NCBI RefSeq assembly: GCF_000715505.1
Contig: NZ_JHEH01000013.1
Location: 1-64,000, forward strand
DNA from: Thioclava dalianensis
GTDB lineage: Bacteria > Pseudomonadota > Alphaproteobacteria > Rhodobacterales > Rhodobacteraceae
Direction of reading: 5' to 3'
Length of the DNA: 64,000 bases
Positions 23,657 through 32,975 of the stretch are shown here, piece by piece. The notes beneath the pieces are model-generated. The model saw only the letters and a list, made by a program, of their open reading frames with translations, was not told the origin of the DNA and did not search any database. Position numbers and translations under genes: made by a program. How positions within the stretch are numbered: position 1 is the first letter of the stretch; each line of letters starts with the position of its first letter.

Positions 23657-25461
23657 CAATAGACCCGCTTCTTGGGCGCGATCTTCTTGATCTCGATGCC
23701 GCCTTGATCTTCAGGCGTCAGCGGATCCATGTGCACCGGACGGAAGGTCAGATCGACCTTGTTGCCGTTCACATGCATGATCGAGTGCTTGCGCCATTCC
23801 TTGTCGTCGCGGTCGGGATAGTCCTCATGGGCATGCGCCCCGCGGCTTTCCTTGCGCGCCTCGGCCCCGGTGATGGTGGCCAGAGCGTTCGGCATCAGGT
23901 TTTCCAGCTCGAGCGTCTCCATCAGGTCCGAGTTCCAGACCAGCGAGCGGTCGGTGACCTTGATATCATCGAGCTTGGCGGCCACGGCCGTCATCTTCTC
24001 GACGCCTTCCGCCAGCGTCTTGTCGGTGCGGAACACCGCCGCGTCGGCCTGCATCGTGCGCTGCATCTCATCGCGCAGCTCTGCCGTGGGCGTTGCGCCA
24101 TCGGCGTAACGGATCTTGTCGAACCGCTCGAACACCGCGTCGATCTTGGACTTGGCGATCACCGGGTTGGGGGCCTCCGGATCGACGATCTGACCGGCGC
24201 GGATTGCGGCGGCGCGACCAAAGACCACGAGGTCGATCAGCGAGTTCGACCCCAGACGGTTGGCACCGTGCACCGAGGCAGAGCCTGCCTCACCCACAGC
24301 CATCAGGCCGGGGACAAGCGCATCGGGCTCACCCGGTTTCGGGTTGATCACTTCGCCATGATAGTTCGTGGGAATACCGCCCATGTTGTAATGCACCGTC
24401 GGCAGAACCGGGATCGGTTCTTTGGTGACATCGACACCGGCGAAGATCTTGGCGCTTTCCGAGATTCCCGGCAGACGCTCGTGCAGCGCTTCGGGCGGAA
24501 GGTGCGAGAGGTTGAGGAAGATGTGATCTTTCTGATCGCCAACCCCCCGGCCCTCACGGATTTCCATCGTCATGCAGCGCGACACAACATCGCGCGAGGC
24601 CAGATCTTTATAGGTCGGCGCGTAACGCTCCATGAAGCGCTCGCCCTCCGAGTTGGTCAGATAACCACCCTCGCCGCGTGCGCCTTCGGTGATCAGGCAG
24701 CCCGAGCCGTAGATACCGGTCGGGTGGAACTGAACGAATTCCATGTCCTGAAGCGCAAGCCCCGCGCGGGCCACCATGCCGCCACCGTCGCCGGTGCAGG
24801 TATGGGCCGAGGTCGCCGAGAAATAGGCGCGCCCGTAGCCGCCGGTGGCCAACACGACCATCTTGGCGTTGAACACATGCATCGTGCCATCGTCGAGCTT
24901 CCAGCAAACCACGCCCTGACACTGCCCATCATCGGACATGATCAGATCGATCGCGAAATACTCGATGTAGAATTCTGCGTTGTGCTTGAGCGACTGGCCA
25001 TACAGCGTGTGCAGGATCGCGTGACCGGTCCGGTCGGCGGCGGCACAGGTCCGCTGCACGGGCGGGCCTTCGCCATATTCGGTGGTGTGACCGCCGAAGG
25101 GACGCTGGTAGATCTTGCCCTCTTCGGTGCGCGAGAACGGCACGCCGTAATGCTCAAGCTCGTAGACGGCCTTGGGGGCCTCACGAGCAAGATATTCCAT
25201 CGCGTCGTTATCGCCCAGCCAGTCCGACCCTTTGATGGTGTCGTACATGTGCCATTGCCAGCTATCGGGACCCATATTGCCCAAGCTCGCGGCGATGCCA
25301 CCCTGTGCGGCCACGGTGTGCGAGCGAGTCGGGAACACCTTGGTCACGCAGGCGGTGCGCAGACCTTGTTCCGCCATGCCGAGCGTCGCGCGCAGACCCG
25401 ATCCACCAGCGCCGATCACGACGACATCGTAATTGTGCGTTTCGTATTCGTATGCAGCCAT
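23656..25461 (-). CDS. sdhA: succinate dehydrogenase flavoprotein subunit
   Basis: A 601-residue catalytic subunit oxidising succinate to fumarate. The FAD-binding N-terminus is [20 protein letters not shown]. The covalent FAD site is [16 protein letters not shown], with the His in SHT. The substrate region includes [22 protein letters not shown] and the C-terminal [14 protein letters not shown]. Full length for alphaproteobacterial SdhA. Confidence 0.97.
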   Translation of the reverse strand: MAAYEYETHNYDVVVIGAGGSGLRATLGMAEQGLRTACVTKVFPTRSHTVAAQGGIAASLGNMGPDSWQWHMYDTIKGSDWLGDNDAMEYLAREAPKAVYELEHYGVPFSRTEEGKIYQRPFGGHTTEYGEGPPVQRTCAAADRTGHAILHTLYGQSLKHNAEFYIEYFAIDLIMSDDGQCQGVVCWKLDDGTMHVFNAKMVVLATGGYGRAYFSATSAHTCTGDGGGMVARAGLALQDMEFVQFHPTGIYGSGCLITEGARGEGGYLTNSEGERFMERYAPTYKDLASRDVVSRCMTMEIREGRGVGDQKDHIFLNLSHLPPEALHERLPGISESAKIFAGVDVTKEPIPVLPTVHYNMGGIPTNYHGEVINPKPGEPDALVPGLMAVGEAGSASVHGANRLGSNSLIDLVVFGRAAAIRAGQIVDPEAPNPVIAKSKIDAVFERFDKIRYADGATPTAELRDEMQRTMQADAAVFRTDKTLAEGVEKMTAVAAKLDDIKVTDRSLVWNSDLMETLELENLMPNALATITGAEARKESRGAHAHEDYPDRDDKEWRKHSIMHVNGNKVDLTFRPVHMDPLTPEDQGGIEIKKIAPKKRVY

Positions 25462-25478
25462 TCGTCTCGTCCGATCTA

Positions 25479-25874
25479 TCAGTTCGCGCCCAGCAGAAGG
25501 CCGATGAAGACCATCTTGCCGAGGGCATAAAGCGCTGTCGCTATGATGACATAGGCCAGCGAGTGCATTGCGATCTTGGTAGCCTTAGCGGCGGTGCCGT
25601 GAAGGTAGTCCTCGATCCAGATTTCGGCCCCTTTGGCAAAGTGCCTCATGCCGACCACGACGATCAGTGCCGTGAGGATGGCCGGAAAGGGGTTCGAGAA
25701 GGTGGTGATGACCGTCTGCTGGTCAGTCCCCAGCGTGGTGCCCACGATATACAGCCAGATCGGGATCATGAAGGCGAGGGCCACGCCCGAGGCGGACATC
25801 CACCAGTGATGTTCGGTGCCGGTGCCCGAAGCCCCGTTGCCCACGGCCCGCTTGCGATCAGTCAGGTAACGCAT
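25479..25874 (-). CDS. sdhD: succinate dehydrogenase membrane anchor subunit
   Basis: A 131-residue hydrophobic anchor. Three membrane helices are visible ([52 protein letters not shown]). [19 protein letters not shown] contains the likely haem-ligand His and quinone-site residues. ATG 25874 ([18 protein letters not shown]) is used; the longer frame upstream is the shadow of sdhC. Confidence 0.93.
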   Translation of the reverse strand: MRYLTDRKRAVGNGASGTGTEHHWWMSASGVALAFMIPIWLYIVGTTLGTDQQTVITTFSNPFPAILTALIVVVGMRHFAKGAEIWIEDYLHGTAAKATKIAMHSLAYVIIATALYALGKMVFIGLLLGAN

Positions 25875-25885
25875 GTCGGCCTCCG

Positions 25886-26275
25886 TTACAGATGAATAAT
25901 GATAAGGGTGAGCAGCGTCAGCACGACCGAGCCGATCACGCAAACCCAACCGAGCATCTCGGCGGTCTCGATCTCGAGGCACCGACCGGTGTCGAAGATC
26001 AGGTGCCGGATCCCGGCAAGGTAGTGATACCACACGCCCAGCAGGCACAGCGTGAACACCAGATCCCCGAACCAAGACGTCGCGATCGCATTCACGAAGT
26101 TGAAGTAGTCGGGGCTCGTCGCAGCGGCGAGAAGCCACCAGACCAGCAGTATCACACCCACGACGATCCCGTTGCCGGTGATCCGCGTCATGATCGACGA
26201 AAAGCTCGTCATCTGCGGGCGATAAATTTGGAGATGGGGGGAAAGCGGGCGCTCAACCGGTTTCGCTTCAGCCAT
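25886..26275 (-). CDS. sdhC: succinate dehydrogenase cytochrome b556 subunit
   Basis: A 129-residue haem-binding anchor with the family signature RPLSPHLQIYRP at residues 9-20, SSIMTRITGNGIVVG, and the haem His region WYHYLAGIRHLIFDTG. Three membrane helices. It is the first gene of the operon; its upstream region holds paired TGTGATCACA-type palindromes. Confidence 0.95.
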   Translation of the reverse strand: MAEAKPVERPLSPHLQIYRPQMTSFSSIMTRITGNGIVVGVILLVWWLLAAATSPDYFNFVNAIATSWFGDLVFTLCLLGVWYHYLAGIRHLIFDTGRCLEIETAEMLGWVCVIGSVVLTLLTLIIIHL

Positions 26276-26550
26276 ATTCGGTCCCTTCGTGCTATGCCCC
26301 GTGGCTCACACGAAACGGTTCGTGCGGCGAGGCTGGCCGGAATTATAGTTTGGTGTAGCGCAATTTCGCCCGGAGTCACGAGACCAGAAACACGAAACTG
26401 CGCAAAATTTGGCAAATTGAGGCGAAAAAAACGCTTTGTGATCACATAAAATCCGTGCGTGATCACACAGCTGGCACCTGACAGACATCTGACGCATTCG
26501 CAACGCGCAAGACATTCGGCGCCCGCCCGATCTGCGGGGCGGGTTCAGCC
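26276..26550. other. sdh upstream region
   Basis: 275 bp between the divergently placed end of the mesaconyl-CoA hydratase gene and the sdhC start. It is AT-rich between 26380 and 26450 (AAATTTGGCAAATTGAGG), as expected for the sdh promoter region, and contains the tandem palindrome. No gene is visible. Confidence 0.5.
26437..26467 (-). promoter_or_regulatory. tandem palindromic operator upstream of sdhC
   Basis: TGTGATCACA at 26437-26446 and CGTGATCACA at 26458-26467, separated by 11 bases, so centres are 21 bp (two helical turns) apart. It lies about 160-190 bp upstream of the sdhC start. The same two decamers in the same spacing occur upstream of sucC. Two dimers binding one face of the DNA is the natural reading. 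The regulator is not identified. Confidence 0.7.
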
Positions 26551-27585
26551 TCAGATCGGCATCAAGGCCCAATAGTCGAGATCAAGGAGCACCTCGGGGG
26601 CGTATTTTCCGGCCTCGGTTTTGAGCGCGAACGGCTCGGCGCCTTGCTTCACCGCCACCAGCCGCAACCGGATCGCGCCGATCCCGGGCACCGACGTCTC
26701 GGCACGATCCAGCACCTCGGACCACGCCCGCACGGTGTCGCCTGCGAAACACGGATTCGCATGCGCACCGCCATTGAGCGCCACGATCATCTGCGCATTG
26801 GCAAGCCCATTGAAGCTCAGCGCGCGCGCCATCGAGATCACGTGACCGCCATAGATCAGCCGCTTGCCGTCTTCGCGAAACGTCGCATCGAAATGGACCT
26901 TGGCGGTGTTTTGCCAAAGCCGCGTGGCCAGCATGTGCTCGGCCTCCTCGATGGTCACACCATCCACATGGTCGATCTTCTCGCCGATCTCGTAATCGCC
27001 CCAACGATGCGGCGCGCCAGCCAGCTCAAAATCGTAATCCTCAAAACTCAGACCTTCGGGGATGACCAGCTCCGACGCAGGCACGACCGCGGGCAGATCG
27101 GGGATCACCGTCTCGGGTGCGGGCGCGTCGAGATCGCCTTTGCGCACCATCACCCAACGCACATAGTCCAGCACGATCTCGCCGACCTGATTGAAGCCGC
27201 GCGTCTGCACCCAGACGACACCGGATTTCCCGTTCGAGTTCTGCTTGAGACCGATCACCTGGCTCTCCGCGCGCAGCGTATCGCCCGGATAGACCGGCTT
27301 GAGCCAGCGCCCCTGCGCGTAGCCCAGATTGGCCACCGCGTTGAGCGAGATATCCGGCACCGTCTTGCCGAACACCACATGAAACGCCATGAGATCGTCG
27401 AGCGGCGAGCCCTCAAGTCCGCAAGCCGCTGCAAACTCATCGCTGGAATAAAGCGCGTGACGTGCCGGGTAGAGCGCGTGATACAACGCGCGCTCCCCCT
27501 CCGCGACCGTCCGGGGCACGGCATGGCGGATCACATCGCCCACCTCGTAATCTTCGAAGAAACGCCCCGGATTGGTCTTGCCCAT
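26551..27585 (-). CDS. mch: mesaconyl-CoA hydratase (MaoC-type dehydratase)
   Basis: A 344-residue tandem hot-dog protein matching the length and look of Rhodobacter mesaconyl-CoA hydratase, which interconverts beta-methylmalyl-CoA and mesaconyl-CoA in the ethylmalonyl-CoA pathway. N-terminal MaoC-like features include GRFFEDYEVGDVIRHAVPRTV. The second half has WGDYEIGEKIDHVDGVTIEEAEH, VHFDATF and RLIYGGHVISMARALSFNGL. The start ATG shares a base with the preceding stop (TAATG). It lies in an operon with a CitE-like enzyme, which supports the pathway assignment. A generic MaoC hydratase is the alternative. Confidence 0.85.
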   Translation of the reverse strand: MGKTNPGRFFEDYEVGDVIRHAVPRTVAEGERALYHALYPARHALYSSDEFAAACGLEGSPLDDLMAFHVVFGKTVPDISLNAVANLGYAQGRWLKPVYPGDTLRAESQVIGLKQNSNGKSGVVWVQTRGFNQVGEIVLDYVRWVMVRKGDLDAPAPETVIPDLPAVVPASELVIPEGLSFEDYDFELAGAPHRWGDYEIGEKIDHVDGVTIEEAEHMLATRLWQNTAKVHFDATFREDGKRLIYGGHVISMARALSFNGLANAQMIVALNGGAHANPCFAGDTVRAWSEVLDRAETSVPGIGAIRLRLVAVKQGAEPFALKTEAGKYAPEVLLDLDYWALMPI

Positions 27586-27788
27586 TACTGCTCTCCCAGC
27601 TTCATCTCAGGATAATAGGTTTCGGTCGCCTGCTTGGTGACAGCCTGCGCGCAGCGCATCACGCCACGCGCCGCGTCGAAAGCGTATTGCGGATCGCCAT
27701 GCAGCTCCCAGCCCTTCGAGATGGCCAGCGACACCTTGTGGCAAAACGCAGACGTGTCATCTTCGGTCAGCAATCTATAAAGCCGCAT
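27585..27788 (-). CDS. DUF1737 domain small protein
   Basis: A 67-residue protein (MRLYRLLTEDDTSAFCHKVS ... KGWELHGDPQYAFD) matching the DUF1737 pattern, in which a short alpha/beta domain contains the motif KGW-L-G-P. Function unknown. Start at ATG 27788, one base past the nnrU stop; its own stop overlaps the mch start (TAATG). It is translationally coupled on both sides. Confidence 0.82.
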   Translation of the reverse strand: MRLYRLLTEDDTSAFCHKVSLAISKGWELHGDPQYAFDAARGVMRCAQAVTKQATETYYPEMKLGEQ

Positions 27789-27789
27789 A

Positions 27790-28341
27790 TCAGCCTCCAA
27801 ACGGGTTGTGGCCGAACCAAATATGGATCATCGCGATCACGCCATAGACCACGATCGTGCCCACGATGCCGCCGATTTCCTTACCGACATTGACCGGCCC
27901 CGAGGGACGAACCCAGTCGCGGTTCTGACGGTTGATCACGATCACTTCGACCACTGCCCAGATCAGCAGACCGCCGAACAACACGAAGCCCGGCACATCG
28001 CCATTCACCAGCAAATGCGCAATCGCCCATGTCTTAACGGCAGTCAGTTGCGGATGGCGGATCTTGCGCGTGATCCAAAGCTTCATGCCCGAAGCTGCAA
28101 AGAGATAGACCGCGAACAGCATCAGCAGGTTGTTGATGCCCTTGAGCGGCGCCGAGGGAGCCCAGAAATAGACCGGCTCACTGACGCGCCAGCCGATGAA
28201 CATCAGCACGACCGAAATCACGACGAGAGCGGCCACCATCGGTCGTTCAGCCCCTTTCATCATGCGGTGAAAGCCCGGAAAAATGCGTGGTGCGAGATGT
28301 GCGAACGCCCAGAGAAGAACGCCGAGGATTAGTAATGCCAT
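27790..28341 (-). CDS. NnrU family membrane protein
   Basis: A 183-residue integral membrane protein with about five helices (ALLILGVLLWAFAHLAPRIF start; MVAALVVISVVLMFIGWRV; LLMLFAVYLFAASGMKLWI; VPGFVLFGGLLIWAVVEVI). HPQLTAVKTWAIAHLLVNGD is the NnrU family core. NnrU was first linked to nitric oxide/nitrite reduction in Rhodobacter, but many members lie far from denitrification genes. No nir or nor gene is nearby here, so only the family call is safe. Confidence 0.85.
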   Translation of the reverse strand: MALLILGVLLWAFAHLAPRIFPGFHRMMKGAERPMVAALVVISVVLMFIGWRVSEPVYFWAPSAPLKGINNLLMLFAVYLFAASGMKLWITRKIRHPQLTAVKTWAIAHLLVNGDVPGFVLFGGLLIWAVVEVIVINRQNRDWVRPSGPVNVGKEIGGIVGTIVVYGVIAMIHIWFGHNPFGG

Positions 28342-28353
28342 AGTGGTTGCCCT

Positions 28354-29214
28354 TTAGCTGCCGATCGCGGCAATCGCCTCGGCCTTGGCGAGGATTTGCC
28401 GCGCGGTCACGATATGCAGATTTTCCACGATCTTACCATCCACCACGGCCACGCCCTGCCCGGCGGCCTTTGCGGCCTCAAACGCTTCGATCTGGCGTTG
28501 GGCGAGCGCAATTTCATCCTCGGACGGCGCGAAGGCTGCGTTGCAGACCTCGAGCTGAGCCGGATGAATGAGCGTTTTGCCGTCGAAGCCCATATCGCGG
28601 CCCTGTTCGCATTCCTGCGCCAGCCCCTCGTCATCCTTGAACGCATTATACACGCCGTCGATGATGATCTTGCCCTGCGCCTTGGCCGCCAGAAGGCAAA
28701 GCCCAAGCCCCGCCTGCATCGGCAAGCGATCTGGCCGAAACCGCGATCCCAGCTCTTTTGCGAGGTCATTGGTGCCCATCACCATCCCCTCAAGGCGCGG
28801 ATGTGCGGCAATTGCGCCCGCATTGAGCATGCCTTGCGCCGTTTCCATCATCGCCCAGAGCGGCACGCCCTGAATAAGATCGCCCGCCCGGTCGAGATCG
28901 GCCGGGGCCGAGACCTTCGGGATCAAGATGGCATCGACGCGCGCGCCCGCCCGAATCGCCTCGGCAAAGGCCAGCAGATCCGCGCGGCCCCATTCAGTAT
29001 CCAGCCCGTTCACGCGGACGATGGTCATGCGCGGGCCGTAATCGACCTCACGCAGCGTCTTGGCCAGCAGCGCACGCGCGGCCAGTTTCTCGTCTATGGC
29101 GACCGCATCCTCGAGATCGAAGATGATTGCATCACAGGCAAGCCCGGTGGCTTTTTCCAAAGCACGGGCCTTGGAGCCGGGAATGTAGAGCACAGAGCGG
29201 GTCGGGCGGGCCAT
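28354..29214 (-). CDS. HpcH/HpaI-CitE family CoA-ester lyase, (3S)-malyl-CoA thioesterase-like
   Basis: A 286-residue enzyme of the CitE superfamily. RSVLYIPGSKARALEKATGL and IIFDLEDAVAIDEKLAAR are the family start. VRVNGLDTEWG, LIPKVSAPADL, AMMETAQGMLN and GKTLIHPAQLEVCNAAF provide the Mg and CoA-binding elements. In Rhodobacter sphaeroides the paralogue Mcl2 hydrolyses (3S)-malyl-CoA while Mcl1 cleaves it. The N-terminus here looks more Mcl2-like, but assignment within the family is not certain. ATG 29214 has a GGAG site at good spacing; ATG 29226 is also possible. It heads the operon with nnrU, DUF1737 and mch. Confidence 0.8.
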   Translation of the reverse strand: MARPTRSVLYIPGSKARALEKATGLACDAIIFDLEDAVAIDEKLAARALLAKTLREVDYGPRMTIVRVNGLDTEWGRADLLAFAEAIRAGARVDAILIPKVSAPADLDRAGDLIQGVPLWAMMETAQGMLNAGAIAAHPRLEGMVMGTNDLAKELGSRFRPDRLPMQAGLGLCLLAAKAQGKIIIDGVYNAFKDDEGLAQECEQGRDMGFDGKTLIHPAQLEVCNAAFAPSEDEIALAQRQIEAFEAAKAAGQGVAVVDGKIVENLHIVTARQILAKAEAIAAIGS

Positions 29215-29393
29215 TTGATTCTCCATCTCGCAACTTTCTTTCGTCAAGTCGCACAAAATGGACACAATCAGCAAGAAAAGAAATGCCGCATTGCAGAATT
29301 TTCGCCTCTGCGGCCTGCGCGCCCGGCCCTTTAACTCTATTTTCGGACCTTGAGCGCCACTCTGGGCACCTTCTTTCGTGAAAGGCTGTTCTC

Positions 29394-29705
29394 ATGTCAC
29401 ACAAGATGATTGCCCTGTCGCTGGGCTTTGGCGCCCTGATCCTTCTGAGCGGGCGCAGCTATGCGCAGCCGACCACCTGCGGGCTGCGCGAGGAAATCGT
29501 TAATCAGTTGCACAGCCGCTACACCGAAACGCGCCGCGCCGTCGCACTTGCCGACACCAACGCGGTGCTTGAGGTGTTCGCCGCCGAGTCGGGAAGCTGG
29601 ACCATCCTGATCACCCGCACCAATGGCGTCAGCTGTATGATCGCCTCGGGTCAGGCGTTCGAGGCCGTGCAAGAGCCGCTTCCCGCCAGCGGCACCACGC
29701 TTTGA
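29394..29705 (+). CDS. small secreted hypothetical protein
   Basis: A 103-residue protein with a Sec signal peptide (hydrophobic stretch MIALSLGFGALILLSGRSYA, cleavage likely after SYA). The mature domain has two cysteines (TTCGLREEI; GVSCMIASG) likely joined in the periplasm, and a strand-rich core (SGSWTILITRTNG). No family name is recognised. A GAAAGG site 8 bases before the ATG supports the start. It is divergent from the CitE-like operon and convergent with the TSUP gene. Confidence 0.75.
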   Translation: MSHKMIALSLGFGALILLSGRSYAQPTTCGLREEIVNQLHSRYTETRRAVALADTNAVLEVFAAESGSWTILITRTNGVSCMIASGQAFEAVQEPLPASGTTL

Positions 29706-29721
29706 GGCGCGGCGCCAGTGC

Positions 29722-30471
29722 CTAGCCCATCAACGATTGCTGGATCAGCTTGAGCGAGATCAGCAAAAGCGTCCAGATGACGATCTTGAAGAAGAGCTCG
29801 GTCGGCAGGCGCTTGACCAGCCAAACCCCGAGAAAGACCGAGGCCGACGCAGGAATCGCCAACAAAACGGCCGTTCCGAAACTGTGTAGATTGACCTCGC
29901 CCAAAGCGATGAACGGACCCAGCTTGGCGAGATTGACATAGCTGAACAAGACCGTCGCCGTGCCCGCAAAGATCCGCTTGGGCAAGTTCAACGGGAGCGT
30001 GTAGGCCTGAAAGGGCGGCGCACCAGAATGGCTGACAAAGCTGGTGAACCCGGCAATCGTGCCCCAGAATACCCCCGGCACCACCTTCGCGGTGCGGCGC
30101 TCGCCCAGACGCCGCCGCAACAGCGCGTTGAGCGCGAAGACAACGCCGATCACCCCGACCATCAGCGTCACATAGCGCTCCGTGATAATCTCCGCGGTCG
30201 CCCAGCCAATCGCGATTCCGAGCGTGGTGGCCGGGATCATGATCGCCAGCACCCGTTTGTCGAAATGCTTCCGATAGGCCCAGAGCCCAAACATATCGGC
30301 GATGATATAGACCGGCAGCAACAGCCCCGCCGCCTCGATCGGGTTCATCACCACTGACAACATCGGCACCGAGATCGAAGCAGCCATCGGAATGCCGCCC
30401 TTCGACAATCCGACCATCACCGCCGAAATCAGCGCCAAGCTCCAGCCCAGCGTCCCAAGATCAAGTATCAC
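29722..30471 (-). CDS. TSUP family permease (TauE/SafE, sulfite exporter type)
   Basis: A 249-residue membrane protein with seven or eight helices. The duplicated TSUP pattern is visible: GLSKGGIPMAASISVPMLS near the N-terminus and AGFTSFVSHSGAPPFQAYTLP in the second half. The family exports sulfite, sulfoacetate or other small organic anions; the substrate here is unknown. The start is GTG 30471 with a GGA-rich site upstream; no ATG fits. Confidence 0.87.
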   Translation of the reverse strand: MILDLGTLGWSLALISAVMVGLSKGGIPMAASISVPMLSVVMNPIEAAGLLLPVYIIADMFGLWAYRKHFDKRVLAIMIPATTLGIAIGWATAEIITERYVTLMVGVIGVVFALNALLRRRLGERRTAKVVPGVFWGTIAGFTSFVSHSGAPPFQAYTLPLNLPKRIFAGTATVLFSYVNLAKLGPFIALGEVNLHSFGTAVLLAIPASASVFLGVWLVKRLPTELFFKIVIWTLLLISLKLIQQSLMG

Positions 30472-30539
30472 GCCATCCTCATTCGAAAGCCCCGCCCAGC
30501 GGCAGTGCCACTGCTAGTGACACGCCCGCGACGCGTTGA

Positions 30540-31613
<1,074 letters not shown>

Positions 31614-31641
31614 GCACCACCGGAGCGATCTACAAGACCAA

Positions 31642-31666
31642 GGGGCGTAGCGTCAGGCTGCGCCCC
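31642..31666. terminator. terminator between mdh and the glycosyltransferase gene
   Basis: GGGGCGTAGC-GTCAG-GCTGCGCCCC, a 10 bp stem with one wobble, followed by GTTTCATT. The two genes converge here. Confidence 0.65.
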
Positions 31667-31669
31667 GTT

Positions 31670-32731
31670 TCATTGGCTCATCAGAGGCTCTGGATCGAAC
31701 CCGAACGTCTCGTGCAGCCGCGCCAGCAGGTCTGCCTCATGCGCAATCAGTGCACGGTCAAAGGCGGCGGGGCTCAGATCGACGCGCTCCCCGAAAAGCG
31801 CTGATACCTCGGACGTGATCGCGATCTCGGGCCGGGTGAGCAAGCCATGCTCGGCCAATTCCTCCGCCTCATAGGGCCGCAACGCCTGAACGTCGCGCCA
31901 GAGGCCACGCAAAATCTCCGGGTCATCGGCGAATTTGGCAGCCTCGGAAAACTGCGCGGTCCGGGGCGCGACAAAGGGGACCGGGTCGCCCTTCACCTTG
32001 GTCGTCGCGCGCCGCAACATCTTGAGCAGATAATGCAGCGGCGTCATCCCGTCGAAATGCAGCAACCGCCCGTTATAGCTGGGGCGATAGGGCAAATCGT
32101 TAACCTTACTGTCCCAGTTCGACAGCGGGAAATGCACGCCAATGGCATAGCCCTGCCCCGCGCGCACCACCGGCTTGCCCGCGATATGACCGCCCACCCC
32201 GCGATTGAGAAAGCGCTTGCGGAAGCCGTAAAACAGCAGCCCTTCCTTTTCGAACCCGTCCCATTTGCGCCGGAAGGCCCCGTCGAAGATGCTCGCCCGT
32301 GGTTCGCCATCGACAAAGCAGCGCTCATCGACCTCCAGTCGAATCCAGGCCTTTCCGGGGCCGGTCTTCTGCAGCTCCCATTCCAGCGGGCGCTGGAGAT
32401 TGACATATTCATCCGCATCGCAATGCACGATCCAGTCGAGTTTGGTCTCGTCGAGGATGCGTGTGGCGTTGTATTTCTGGCGTCCCTCATGGCGGGCGGG
32501 CCGCTTGTTGCGCCAACCGCGCGCCCAGCCATCCTCTCCGCAATGATGGACGAAGGCCCCCTCGACACCGTCCAGCAAGGCCTCAGCCTCGGGGTTCGGG
32601 CGGTCCAGAAAGACATGCACCTCCCGGGCGCCGACGGCCAGATGATGCGCGACAAAGGCGGCGACCAGCGGGGAGGGCTCATCGATTGTTGAAACAACAC
32701 CCCATGTGGGCATCTGAGGGTCTTGCGTCAT
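31670..32731 (-). CDS. glycosyltransferase family 2-type protein
   Basis: About 353 residues. The N-terminal nucleotide-sugar region AAFVAHHLAVGAREVHVFLD and the metal-binding motif IVHCDADEYVNL match the glycosyltransferase 2-like group often annotated in surface polysaccharide loci of Rhodobacteraceae. The C-terminal half includes HFDGMTPLHYLLKMLRR. There is no membrane helix. The start is uncertain: ATG 32731 (MTQDPQMPTWGVVSTIDEPS) is chosen, with ATG 32758 possible; neither has a strong ribosome-binding site. The acceptor is unknown. It sits in reverse orientation between mdh and sucC, interrupting the TCA block. Confidence 0.75.
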   Translation of the reverse strand: MTQDPQMPTWGVVSTIDEPSPLVAAFVAHHLAVGAREVHVFLDRPNPEAEALLDGVEGAFVHHCGEDGWARGWRNKRPARHEGRQKYNATRILDETKLDWIVHCDADEYVNLQRPLEWELQKTGPGKAWIRLEVDERCFVDGEPRASIFDGAFRRKWDGFEKEGLLFYGFRKRFLNRGVGGHIAGKPVVRAGQGYAIGVHFPLSNWDSKVNDLPYRPSYNGRLLHFDGMTPLHYLLKMLRRATTKVKGDPVPFVAPRTAQFSEAAKFADDPEILRGLWRDVQALRPYEAEELAEHGLLTRPEIAITSEVSALFGERVDLSPAAFDRALIAHEADLLARLHETFGFDPEPLMSQ

Positions 32732-32828
32732 ATAGTCGTCATGTCCTTGATATTTCATCGATGTGCAGATCACTCGATTTCACCGAGTCGCGCCAGTGCA
32801 GCAGCGCCACAGAGTAGGAATTTGGTTT

Positions 32829-32859
32829 TGTGATCACACCCAATCAGCCCGTGATCACA
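32829..32859 (+). promoter_or_regulatory. tandem palindromic operator upstream of sucC
   Basis: TGTGATCACA at 32829-32838 and CGTGATCACA at 32850-32859, 11 bases apart, centre-to-centre 21 bp. Decamers and spacing are identical to those upstream of sdhC. The intervening 11 bases differ except for a central AATC. It lies about 120-150 bp before sucC. Confidence 0.72.
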
Positions 32860-32975
32860 AATGTCGGATTTTCGGCGGGTAACAGCCTACTCAAGCGGAT
32901 TTCTATTTATGCAGCGGCACGAACGCCCTAGAACCCCGTGCAAATCGCACCCGCAACCAGCATGGGGATCTGAGG

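Noticed and set aside
23638-25530. 630-residue open frame opposite sdhA
   Set aside because: Shadow of the succinate dehydrogenase flavoprotein gene; rich in Arg and His with no domain and no ribosome-binding site.
26522-26543. hairpin CCCGCCC/GGGCGGG after the mesaconyl-CoA hydratase gene as a terminator
   Set aside because: No T-run follows on the minus strand. It may be a weak terminator, but the support is too thin to list.
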